DNA of 50,675 bases. Source: JALOBO01 sp023228225. Its GTDB lineage: Bacteria; Bacillota; Clostridia; Christensenellales; UBA1242. Numbering within the stretch: the stretch's first letter is position 1; each line of letters opens with the position of its first letter. The stretch covers positions 1 to 50,675 of the forward strand of contig JBAYMN010000005.1 of NCBI GenBank assembly GCA_041663585.1. Direction: 5' to 3'. Both the position numbers and the translations under genes were made by a program. Below the pieces are notes generated by a model. That model saw only the letters and a program-made list of their open reading frames with translations. It was not told the origin of the DNA and did not search any database. Below are positions 23,394 through 32,224 of this stretch, piece by piece.

Positions 23394-23879
23394 ATGTCAG
23401 CTGAATTAGAAAAGAAAAAACAAGTTGTTGAAGAGATTAAGCAAAAAATCAAATCTTCAAAATCAATTGTTTTTGCAGATTATAGCGGTATAAATGTATT
23501 ACAAGATACTGCACTTAGAGTTTCTTGCCGAAAAGCAGGAGTTGATTATAAGGTTTATAAAAACAGACTAATAGCAAAAGCGCTTGAAGAACTTAACATT
23601 AAAGGCTTTGAAAACAAGTTTGAAGGTAACACTTCCGTTGCGTTCGGTTATACTGATGAAGTAGCCGCGCCTAAAACAATTAGCGATACCGCCAAAACTG
23701 TTGAAAAACTAAAAGTTAAATTTGGCTTACTAAATGGTGTATTTGCTGATGAAAAGCAATTAAATGTGTTAGCAACACTTCCATCAAGGGAAACACTTAT
23801 TGCGCAATTACTTGGTGTGTTAACTGCGCCAATTTCACAATTAGCAAGAACATTAGATGCTATTACACAAAAAAATTAA
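23394..23879 (+). CDS. rplJ: Ribosomal protein L10
   Basis: 161 residues, ATG 23394, after AAGGAGG. IVFADYSGINVLQDTALR and AGVDYKVYKNRLIAKAL are typical of L10, and the C-terminal helix (about 130-161) binds L7/L12 dimers. L10 anchors the stalk on 23S rRNA next to L11. The gene is preceded by its autoregulatory leader and followed after 22 bases by rplL. Confidence 0.96.
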   Translation: MSAELEKKKQVVEEIKQKIKSSKSIVFADYSGINVLQDTALRVSCRKAGVDYKVYKNRLIAKALEELNIKGFENKFEGNTSVAFGYTDEVAAPKTISDTAKTVEKLKVKFGLLNGVFADEKQLNVLATLPSRETLIAQLLGVLTAPISQLARTLDAITQKN

Positions 23880-23901
23880 TAAATTAATAAGGAGAAATAA
23901 T

Positions 23902-24273
23902 ATGGATATTAAAAGTATCGTAGCAGAAATCAAAAGTCTTACTTTATTAGAGGTAAGCGAATTAGTAAAAGCACTAGAAACAGAATTTGGAGTTAGTGCA
24001 ACCACTTCGGTTGCAGCCCCAGTAGCAAATGTAGCAGTAGCCACAACTGTCGTTGAGGAAAAAACAGAATTTACTATTGCATTAAAAGAAGTTGGACCAA
24101 ACAAAATTGCCGTTATTAAGGCAGTTAGAGAAATAACTGGTCTGGGACTTTCAGAAGCAAAGGCAGTTGTTGATAGTGCTCCATCAACAGTTAAAGATAA
24201 CGTTCCAACCGCTGATGCAAAATTAATGGTAGAAAAATTAAAAGAAGCAGGTGCAGTTGCAGAAATGAAATAA
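23902..24273 (+). CDS. rplL: Ribosomal protein L7/L12
   Basis: 123 residues from ATG 23902, 7 bases after AAGGAG. The N-terminal dimerisation helices are followed by an Ala/Val-rich hinge (about 35-55) and a C-terminal domain with EKTEFTIALKEVGPNKIAVI and TGLGLSEAKAVVDSAPSTVK. This is the stalk protein that recruits translation factors. A terminator follows, and rpoB does not come next as it does in most bacteria. Confidence 0.97.
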   Translation: MDIKSIVAEIKSLTLLEVSELVKALETEFGVSATTSVAAPVANVAVATTVVEEKTEFTIALKEVGPNKIAVIKAVREITGLGLSEAKAVVDSAPSTVKDNVPTADAKLMVEKLKEAGAVAEMK

Positions 24274-24335
24274 TTATTCCGTTTTTAACGAAAAAGCGAA
24301 ATTAATTATTATCTAAAATTAAAAATTATAAAATT

Positions 24336-24363
24336 CCGTTTACAAAATGTAGGCGGTTTTTTT
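24336..24363 (+). terminator. Terminator of rplJ-rplL
   Basis: CCGTTTAC (24336-24343), loop AAAAT, GTAGGCGG (24349-24356), then seven T. Two G-U pairs lie within the stem. Confidence 0.85.
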
Positions 24364-24393
24364 GCTTGTCTATATTGCTAATAAATTAAATGG

Positions 24394-24422
24394 TTGACAT
24401 AATGTGTTATTTTTGTTAATAT
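24394..24422 (+). promoter_or_regulatory. Promoter of the unknown gene at 24459
   Basis: TTGACA (24394-24399), 17 bases and TAATAT (24417-24422). Confidence 0.75.
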
Positions 24423-24458
24423 GATTTAAGGGTTAGTCAAAGGGGGAAAAGGATTTAT

Positions 24459-25088
24459 ATGAGAATAACTGATGCGAAATCTAACTATAATGGACTTGCA
24501 TACATAAAAGCACTAAATACTTTTCAAGACTTAATCAGCGAAGGTTTTAATAAAAAAACTAATGTTGTATCAAAAATAAATTCATACTTGAAAAAATATA
24601 AAGTTGAGGATTTAAATACCCTTACAGAAATATTTGAATGCGAATTTAAAGAAATGAAAAAAGCAAACTTAAATATTATTAACAATAATAAAGAAGTGCT
24701 AGCCTCTGGTGGCGGTAAAAATGAACTTAATGATGCTAATGATTTTGTTTCTTATGTGCTTACAAATAAAGATGGTGTACCTATTAAGTGTGATATAAAA
24801 TACGTTGATGACAATTTATTAATATTTATTAAAGGCACAATTAATAGTTATATATATAGTAATAAAAAATATATTGCTGTAAGAATGGAGCCGACAAAAT
24901 TTAATTTAATTATAAATATTGATGAAAAACATAGTTTAAATATTGACAGCGACTACAATGAAATAAAAATAACAGAAGTAGAAGGTAACAAATTAACCTG
25001 TGAAGAATACTATGTAATAACCCAAAACGGACAAGATGCATACCGACATCAAAAAAACAGCAAAGAAAACATAATTGAAATTGAATAA
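24459..25088 (+). CDS. Hypothetical protein
   Basis: 209 residues, ATG 24459, with AAAGGGGG about 15 bases upstream and GGA closer. I do not recognise it. There is no signal peptide or membrane span. Residues 1-75 are helical with many Lys (NTFQDLISEGFNKKTNVVSK). SGGGKNELND at about 83-92 looks like a linker. Residues about 95-209 alternate in beta-strand fashion (VPIKCDIKYVDDNLLIFIKG, KYIAVRMEP). The strong promoter ahead and the 23-base terminator hairpin behind make it a single-gene unit between rplL and addB, in the place where rpoB usually lies. Confidence 0.7.
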   Translation: MRITDAKSNYNGLAYIKALNTFQDLISEGFNKKTNVVSKINSYLKKYKVEDLNTLTEIFECEFKEMKKANLNIINNNKEVLASGGGKNELNDANDFVSYVLTNKDGVPIKCDIKYVDDNLLIFIKGTINSYIYSNKKYIAVRMEPTKFNLIINIDEKHSLNIDSDYNEIKITEVEGNKLTCEEYYVITQNGQDAYRHQKNSKENIIEIE

Positions 25089-25112
25089 TAAATATTACTA
25101 ATCAATTTTAAA

Positions 25113-25163
25113 TTATACCATTAAAAAACAAACAATTATTTTGTTTGTTTTTTAATGGTATAA
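25113..25163. terminator. Perfect 23-base inverted repeat, bidirectional terminator
   Basis: Bases 25113-25135 pair without mismatch with 25141-25163 around TTATT. The stem contains A6/T6 tracts and the tetramers ACCA/TGGT. It ends the unknown gene upstream. The addB promoter overlaps its right arm. Confidence 0.85.
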
Positions 25164-25173
25164 ATGATATTAT
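25145..25173 (+). promoter_or_regulatory. Probable addBA promoter inside the terminator arm
   Basis: TTGTTT (25145-25150), 17 bases and TATTAT (25168-25173), 16 bases before the addB start. The -35 lies within the right arm of the inverted repeat. Confidence 0.5.
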
Positions 25174-25189
25174 ATATTAGGAGAAAATC

Positions 25190-28100
25190 ATGCCAATAAA
25201 TATAATATTGTCTGATAATTTGCGGGCGTGTACCAACAAATTAATACAAAATTTATGTAGTGATGAATTAGTAAATAATGAACATCATATTTTGGTCGTT
25301 CCTGACCGTTTTACGCTTGTTGCCGAAAAAAAAGTAATGTCAACGCTCTGTAAAACAGCGGTTTTTAATATAGAGGTGCTAACGGTTTCTAGGCTATGCA
25401 ATGCCGTTTTAAATGATAGTACGCAAAAATATCTAACAGATAGCGGTGCTTTAATGCTAGTGCGTAAAATAATTTTATCGCATGTTAGTGAATTAAAATG
25501 TTTTAAAAAAGCAGTTCACAATGTTGGATTTGCCCAGTCGTTATTTGAAAATATGGTTGCATTAATGCGCAGTGATATTTCCGCATTAGATTTATTAAAT
25601 GTAATTAATAATACAAGTGACACGGCATTAAAATTAAAACTTGAAGATATTTATTTAATATATGCGGATTACGAAAAAGAATTAGAACAAAAATATTCCG
25701 ACCATTCAGCAAAATTTAACGCTTTTATAAACGCGGTATCTAATAGCACAATCATTAATCAATCCCACATTTATATGGCGGAATTTGACAGTTTTGCGCC
25801 ACAAGATTATAGACTTATAGAAAACCTTATGAAATATGCTAAAAGTTTTAGCATTACTTGCTTTGATGAACAAAAAAACAACAAAGATACAATTAATAGC
25901 AATGTTTTTAATAATATTTACAGGCTTGCAAACAAATTGGAGCAGTCCGTAGGCATACAAAAATTTAATTCGTTATTAAATACTCCTTTTAAACATTTAT
26001 CTAATAATTTGTACGCTTATCCGTTTAAAAAGTTTGATCTTGTTTATGGAGCCATTAACATTTATGAAGCAAATGATATTTTAGATGAAGTTACATACAT
26101 GGCGCGGAACATTCGTGATTTTATTGTTAACCAAGGCATTCGTTATAAAGATGTCGCTATATTAACTGGTGCGTTTAACAAATATGATAAAATTATAAAA
26201 GAAGTATTTAAAAAATTTGATATTCCATATTTTTTAGACAATCAAGAAAATTTAGCAAACCACGAACTCTCACGCTTTTTACTTAGTGTTTTAGACATTA
26301 TTAAAAACGATTTAAAGTACTCTGATGTTATGACATTTGTAAAAAATTATTTTTTTGGGCTAACAACCGAAGAACAAGATTATTTTGAAAATTATTGTTT
26401 GGAATACGGTATTGACCACAATAAATTTTTTGATTTATTTAAATTAGGTGTAAAAAATTCAGGTTTTAATATTGCCGAAAATGTGCGTAAAAGATTTATA
26501 AATTGTATAAAACCTTTATATGTTCAATTTAAAACAGAATTCAATGCGATGGATTTTGTAACTGTTTTAAATCAGTTTATGACAGATTGCAATGTGCCAG
26601 ATAAAATAAACGCTTTATGTAATATTTATAACACTTCACATAACATTACGGAGCAAAAAACCACCGAGCAAGTGCTACAAAAATTGCAGATTATTTTTAC
26701 TGAACTTGCCGAAATTTTAGGCACTACTACAATATCACTTGATGAGGTTTATGCAATATTTAATATGGGGCTTAATTCATCAAAAATATCATTAATTCCA
26801 GTCGCTATTGACTCGGTTTTTGTTGGCGATATTTCAATAAGTATGCCAGAAGAATGTGCTTATATTTTTGTTGCGGGGTGTAATTTAAATCAGGTGCCGT
26901 TACTTAAAGAGGATTGTGGCATAATAAATGACAATGAATTACAACATATTACTAAACTTGAACCAAGTGTAAAATATGTAAATTCACGACAGCGCTTTAA
27001 AATTCATCAAATTTTGTGTTTGCCACAAAAAAAATTGTTTGTATCGTACTCTAATTTATTGGAAAATGGAGAAAAAGCAAAACCATCATTACTTATTAAA
27101 GGCATTAAAAAATTATTTACTTATAAAGGCAAAGATTTACCAATTTCAAATTACGATAAAGAAATTATGCACAGTATTGATATTGATGAAAATTCAGAGG
27201 CAAAGCAGTATGCCACATATTTTAGTAGCAAAAATGTAGCACTTGATGAATTATCAAGAGCAATGCGTGCGTATAAAAATTTTCAAGATTATCCAAGTTT
27301 AAAAGCGTACACTGCGCTTTATTATTTGTTAGCGCAGAAACCGAATTCTTTAAAACAAATAGAACACAATTTGAATTATCAAAATCAAACAACAAATATT
27401 GAAAAAGCACGAGATCTTTTATTTAAGAAGCAGTATACAAAAGTTAGTCAAATAGAAACATTTTTTGAATGTCCCTTTAAACATTTTATGGATTATGGAT
27501 TAAAACTTAAAAAACGTATGATTAGTGGGATTAATGCTGTTGATGCGGGCAACTTACTACACAAAACAGCCGAAATATTTGTTAGTACAACTAAGGGTGA
27601 ATATATTGACAATATAAAATGCAAAACTTTAAGTCAAAATATAATAAATGCTATTTTATCACGTGAAGAATATATAACATTAATTAATGACGATAAAAAC
27701 CGTGGTATTATTACAAGTTTAAAGGAAGAAGCAGTCAGACTTTGCTCCGCAATAAATTATCAAAATGCTAATTCGGCATTTAAAGTAATCGCAACCGAAA
27801 AAAAGTTTACCACAAATGCATTAACAAGTGGCAATTTACAAATCAAACTCGTAGGAGTAATTGATAGGGTGGATAAATACAATGATTATGTCAGGGTAAT
27901 TGATTACAAAACTGGTAAGTGCGATATTAAATATAGCGAAATTTATTACGGTCTAAAACTACAATTACTTGTTTATTTGTATGTACTTATCAAAGAGTTT
28001 GGCTACAAACCGGCGGGGGCTTATTATTTGCCTATACATAACGAATTTAATGATTATAAATCAACAAGCCCTTATGAAATTTACAAATTGATGGGAATTT

Positions 28101-28492
28101 CGGAAGATAATATTGAAATTTTATGTGCAATGGATAAGCGAGTAGATTTTGACCACCCAAAAAGTGATATTGCGCCTTTTTCAATTAAAACAAGCACGGA
28201 TAATAGAAATAATAATGTTTACGAACTCAGCCGTAAAAGTAATTTTATTGTGACAAAAGAAAGGATTGAAATTTTACTTGGTTATACTGAAAAATTAATG
28301 CTACTGGCGCTTGAAAAAATTAATTCAGGGTATATTGATTGTAGCCCCTATGAACAGGGTGATCACACTGCTTGCGAACATTGTGATTATTTAGGTGTAT
28401 GTAAATTTGATACGCTAGCGGGAAATAAAACGCGAGTTTTAAAATCTGTGAGAGACTTTGATACGGAGGGCAATGCAGATGGAAATGATTAA
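25190..28492 (+). CDS. addB: ATP-dependent helicase/nuclease subunit B
   Basis: 1100 residues, ATG 25190, after AGGAG. The N-terminal region (HILVVPDRFTLVAEKKVM, VEVLTVSRL-like) and the RecB-type nuclease motif (GVIDRVDKY, VIDYKTGK, LQLLVYLYV at about 885-930) identify AddB. Four Cys for the iron-sulfur cluster are present: one in FECPFKHF (about 760) and CEHCDYLGVC near 1062-1071, with the B. subtilis spacing (Cx2Cx5C). The Walker A motif normally found within the first 15 residues is absent: the stretch reads ILSDNLRACTNKL, without GKS/T. With AddA it resects double-strand breaks up to Chi sites. It overlaps addA by 14 bases. Confidence 0.93.
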   Translation: MPINIILSDNLRACTNKLIQNLCSDELVNNEHHILVVPDRFTLVAEKKVMSTLCKTAVFNIEVLTVSRLCNAVLNDSTQKYLTDSGALMLVRKIILSHVSELKCFKKAVHNVGFAQSLFENMVALMRSDISALDLLNVINNTSDTALKLKLEDIYLIYADYEKELEQKYSDHSAKFNAFINAVSNSTIINQSHIYMAEFDSFAPQDYRLIENLMKYAKSFSITCFDEQKNNKDTINSNVFNNIYRLANKLEQSVGIQKFNSLLNTPFKHLSNNLYAYPFKKFDLVYGAINIYEANDILDEVTYMARNIRDFIVNQGIRYKDVAILTGAFNKYDKIIKEVFKKFDIPYFLDNQENLANHELSRFLLSVLDIIKNDLKYSDVMTFVKNYFFGLTTEEQDYFENYCLEYGIDHNKFFDLFKLGVKNSGFNIAENVRKRFINCIKPLYVQFKTEFNAMDFVTVLNQFMTDCNVPDKINALCNIYNTSHNITEQKTTEQVLQKLQIIFTELAEILGTTTISLDEVYAIFNMGLNSSKISLIPVAIDSVFVGDISISMPEECAYIFVAGCNLNQVPLLKEDCGIINDNELQHITKLEPSVKYVNSRQRFKIHQILCLPQKKLFVSYSNLLENGEKAKPSLLIKGIKKLFTYKGKDLPISNYDKEIMHSIDIDENSEAKQYATYFSSKNVALDELSRAMRAYKNFQDYPSLKAYTALYYLLAQKPNSLKQIEHNLNYQNQTTNIEKARDLLFKKQYTKVSQIETFFECPFKHFMDYGLKLKKRMISGINAVDAGNLLHKTAEIFVSTTKGEYIDNIKCKTLSQNIINAILSREEYITLINDDKNRGIITSLKEEAVRLCSAINYQNANSAFKVIATEKKFTTNALTSGNLQIKLVGVIDRVDKYNDYVRVIDYKTGKCDIKYSEIYYGLKLQLLVYLYVLIKEFGYKPAGAYYLPIHNEFNDYKSTSPYEIYKLMGISEDNIEILCAMDKRVDFDHPKSDIAPFSIKTSTDNRNNNVYELSRKSNFIVTKERIEILLGYTEKLMLLALEKINSGYIDCSPYEQGDHTACEHCDYLGVCKFDTLAGNKTRVLKSVRDFDTEGNADGND

Positions 28493-31400
28493 AAAAGAAC
28501 CTATTTGGACTGACCAGCAACAACAAGTAATAAATGCTAGAAATTGTAATCTACTAGTATCAGCATCTGCGGGAAGTGGTAAAACTACTGTAATGATTGA
28601 GCGAATAAAGCACTTAATTGAAAATGATGAAGCAGATATAAGTGAAATTTTGGCAGTTACTTTTACAAATGTTGCCGCCGAAGAAATGCGAATTAAATTA
28701 CAAGAGAATTTAGAAGAAGTGGCAACTACAAATGTAAAAATTAAATCGCAAATTGAAAATATAGAATTAGCGGATATAAGCACACTACATAGTTTTTGCC
28801 AAAAACTCATTAGGACAAATTTTTATGAAATAGGTATTGACCCCTCGTTTAGTGTTATCGATGAAAGTGAATCGGAGTATTTAAAAAATCAGGCTCTAAA
28901 CAAAGTATTTAACATTTATTCAAAAAAAGAAGATTTAATTTTTAATGAAATTGCAGAAAGTTTTAATACTAAGAGAAATGATAAAAAATTTAGAGAAATC
29001 ATACTGCAAATTTATAATTTTATTAATTCACAAAGCAGTGCTGAAAACTGGTTAAAAAATATTGCAATAGTAGGATATGAACCTAATTTAGAAAAAAACA
29101 TCAATGCGAAATTAATTGTTCGGGAAATTGTAAAAACACTATCAGTTGCCGAAAAAGAATTAACAACGCTTATTACTGAAACTATTAATAAAAGTTATGA
29201 AAAGCTAAATGTCCCATTGGTAAGTGAACTCGGATTAATCAAACAAATATTAATACAAAATACTTATGAAAATTTATTCAACTTTTTAAAAGAAAAAGTG
29301 AGATTTCCTTCTATTTCCAGCGAAAAGTTTGAAGCGGGTTCTATCGGTGATAATTTAAAAGAAAAAGTGCGGGCAACAAGCGAAAAATTTAAAAAAACAT
29401 ACAGCAAGTGTTGCGAAAATATCTGTTTAAATTGTATTAATTTTGCGGAGATCAAAGAAAATTTAGTTCACGCTTATTCATTTGAAAAAAAACTCGCTGA
29501 AATTGTATTAAGTTTTAAAGAAATTTATAGCAAATTAAAAAGTGCTGACAGTGTTTTGGATTTTAATGATTTAGAACATTTTGCTCTTGTTATTTTAAAA
29601 AATCCAAATATCGTACAAAGTTTACATAAAAAATATAAATATATTTTTATTGATGAATATCAAGATATAAACGATGTACAGGAAGAAATTATTAATTTAT
29701 TAGCAAATGAAAATAATTTATTTATGGTGGGCGATGTTAAGCAAAGTATATATGGGTTTAGACAATGTGACCCAGAAATATTCGCACAAAAATATGTTGA
29801 ATATAAAACTTTTAGCAGTGTTAATAAAAAAATAGATTTAAATCACAATTTTAGAAGCAATAAATATATTCTTTGGTTTGTAAATAGTATATTTCGGAAA
29901 ATTATGACTTACGAAACCGCCAGCGTGAATTACGCCCAAAATGCACTATTTATTAGTGGCGCAAACTATAAAAACACAGATTATCCGGTAGTATCTTTAA
30001 AACTTATTGATAAGAAACCAAAAGAAAATTCGCAGGCTAATATAAATAGTGTTTATGATTTAACTGCACACGAAGAAGTGTCAGAAAATATTGATTTGGC
30101 AATACTTGAAGGTAATATTATTGCAAGCGAAATTGTAAAATTAAAATCAAGTAATATTTATGTTATTGACAAGCGTGGTAATGGTACGTTTAGACAGACA
30201 AAATATAGTGATATGGTAATTTTGATGCGTTCCGCTGGTGCATATATGCAAAAAATTTGTAAAGAATTATCGCGTTACAATATACCCGTAAGTGCTGATT
30301 ATAAAGAAAACATTTTTGATTCAATGGAAGTGAAATTTTTAAATTCACTTTTATATCTAATTAATAATTATAAACAAGACGTACCGCTTGCTAGTGTAAT
30401 GCGGTCGTTAATTTTTAATTTTACAGATGATGAAATGGCAACAATTCGCCGGGAATTTGATTTAATTAATATTGATAGTGCAAAATCGCATTATTACGAT
30501 GCATGTGAATGGTATGTGAAAAATAAAAATGATAATCTTTCACAAAAGTTAAAAGCATTTTATGCGACTATTGATAACTATCGCAATAGACTTAAATATC
30601 AAACTATATATGAGTTGCTAAAAAACATAGTAAGCGAAACATCTTTTATTAATTTATGCTGTGCTTTACCAGCTGGCGAAGAACGCACGATAAACATTAA
30701 TTTATTTGTTAATAGTTTTATAGGAAAAAAATATAACCGTGATTTGCCAAAATACATTGAATACAGTGAAAATTATGATATTAAAATTAATTCCGCGCTC
30801 GGCGAAAATTTAAACACAGTGCGAGTACTTACAATGCATAAAAGTAAAGGGCTAGAATTTCCTATTGTTTTTGTGTGCGGTATGGGAAAAGGATTTAATT
30901 ATGAATCTTTAAAAGCACCCATAATTTTACACAAAAAATATGGATTGGGGCTTAAAAATTTTGATATACAAAATAGATTTACTTCTGTAACACTTGCCCG
31001 AAAGGCATGTGAAATTGCATTAAAGCAAGATATGATTAAAGAAGAAATGCGGATTTTATATGTTGCTCTTACGCGTGCAAAAAATCACTTAATTATTGTT
31101 GGCAGTTTAGATTTAAACAAATCTAAAAAAAGCGATGCGAATATAAAATGTTATTTAGATTGGATTTTAAAAGGACTAACCGATGCACAAAAACGACAAA
31201 TCTTATTAAGTAAAAACGAAAAATACAATTTTAGTGAAATAGATGGTTCAAAAATTGAAGATGGCTATATCACTGCTGAAACTTTTAGCGATGAAATTAT
31301 AATACAGCATAGTTTAAGTTCTGAAAAAAATGTTATTTTTAATGCACCCGATTTTACATATTTAAACGAAATAAAGCGTACTTTTGATTATGAATATTCA

Positions 31401-32000
31401 AGTTTAGTTAGCACTAAAACACCATTAAAAAACACGGTTACCGCTCTAAGTAGTGAACACGATAGTGATGTTTATTATACAGGACATGTATCGTTTGCGG
31501 AAGATAATAAATCTATTTCGGCCTTAAAAGGCACAACATATCACAAAATTATGCAATATGCAGATTTAGAAAACACAAATGAAACGATTGATAATTTTGT
31601 ACAGCGTAAAATTATAACAAAAGAAGATAGTAATTTTATAGATATAAACGAAATTAACAAATGTAAACAAAATATTATAAAGTTGATAAAATCAGCAGAC
31701 AAAATATATAAAGAGCAACCATTTTTAATGTACGTACCTCACAACCAAATTGACCAAACAAGCACATTATCTGACCGCATACTTATTCAAGGTGTGGTAG
31801 ATTTAATAATTATTAAAGATAACTCGGCAATAATTGTAGATTATAAAACCACTCGCGTTAACTCTTTTGAAGACCTTGCAAAAATTTATTTCACCCAATT
31901 AAATATTTATGCTCAGGCAACAAGCGAAGCGCTTAATATTTCAGTAAAATCCGCCTATATTTATTCTTTTGTTTTTAATAAGTTGATTAAAGTCTTTTAA
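28479..32000 (+). CDS. addA: ATP-dependent helicase/nuclease subunit A
   Basis: About 1173 residues from ATG 28479, chosen because GGAGGG is 8 bases upstream and the start overlaps the end of addB. UvrD-type helicase motifs are complete: Q motif WTDQQQQVI, Walker A SASAGSGKTT, IFIDEYQDIND, VGDVKQSIYGFR, LTMHKSKGLEFPIVF and ILYVALTRAKNHL. The C-terminus carries the RecB-family nuclease (GVVDLIIIKDNSAIIVDYKT). It is the motor and 3'-strand nuclease of AddAB in recombinational repair, which in Firmicutes takes the place of RecBCD. Confidence 0.95.
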   Translation: MEMIKKEPIWTDQQQQVINARNCNLLVSASAGSGKTTVMIERIKHLIENDEADISEILAVTFTNVAAEEMRIKLQENLEEVATTNVKIKSQIENIELADISTLHSFCQKLIRTNFYEIGIDPSFSVIDESESEYLKNQALNKVFNIYSKKEDLIFNEIAESFNTKRNDKKFREIILQIYNFINSQSSAENWLKNIAIVGYEPNLEKNINAKLIVREIVKTLSVAEKELTTLITETINKSYEKLNVPLVSELGLIKQILIQNTYENLFNFLKEKVRFPSISSEKFEAGSIGDNLKEKVRATSEKFKKTYSKCCENICLNCINFAEIKENLVHAYSFEKKLAEIVLSFKEIYSKLKSADSVLDFNDLEHFALVILKNPNIVQSLHKKYKYIFIDEYQDINDVQEEIINLLANENNLFMVGDVKQSIYGFRQCDPEIFAQKYVEYKTFSSVNKKIDLNHNFRSNKYILWFVNSIFRKIMTYETASVNYAQNALFISGANYKNTDYPVVSLKLIDKKPKENSQANINSVYDLTAHEEVSENIDLAILEGNIIASEIVKLKSSNIYVIDKRGNGTFRQTKYSDMVILMRSAGAYMQKICKELSRYNIPVSADYKENIFDSMEVKFLNSLLYLINNYKQDVPLASVMRSLIFNFTDDEMATIRREFDLINIDSAKSHYYDACEWYVKNKNDNLSQKLKAFYATIDNYRNRLKYQTIYELLKNIVSETSFINLCCALPAGEERTININLFVNSFIGKKYNRDLPKYIEYSENYDIKINSALGENLNTVRVLTMHKSKGLEFPIVFVCGMGKGFNYESLKAPIILHKKYGLGLKNFDIQNRFTSVTLARKACEIALKQDMIKEEMRILYVALTRAKNHLIIVGSLDLNKSKKSDANIKCYLDWILKGLTDAQKRQILLSKNEKYNFSEIDGSKIEDGYITAETFSDEIIIQHSLSSEKNVIFNAPDFTYLNEIKRTFDYEYSSLVSTKTPLKNTVTALSSEHDSDVYYTGHVSFAEDNKSISALKGTTYHKIMQYADLENTNETIDNFVQRKIITKEDSNFIDINEINKCKQNIIKLIKSADKIYKEQPFLMYVPHNQIDQTSTLSDRILIQGVVDLIIIKDNSAIIVDYKTTRVNSFEDLAKIYFTQLNIYAQATSEALNISVKSAYIYSFVFNKLIKVF

Positions 32001-32154
32001 TATAACTAATAATAAAATGGGACAAAACATATTAATAATAAAAAAATTGTTAATTTTTATTAAAAAAATAATATAATAATATACAATTTTACAATAAAAC
32101 ACTTATTTTTATATCTTTTTAATATATTAATACAATGAAGAACCGTTTATTTTG

Positions 32155-32183
32155 TTTACACTTCAAAATGCTTATGGTATAAT
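32155..32183 (+). promoter_or_regulatory. Promoter of the membrane protein gene at 32225
   Basis: TTTACA (32155-32160), 17 bases and TATAAT (32178-32183). The 150 bases before it, back to addA, are extremely AT-rich and hold nothing recognisable. Confidence 0.75.
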
Positions 32184-32224
32184 ATAATTGTTATAAGGTT
32201 AAAAAAATTGGGAGGTAATACAAT

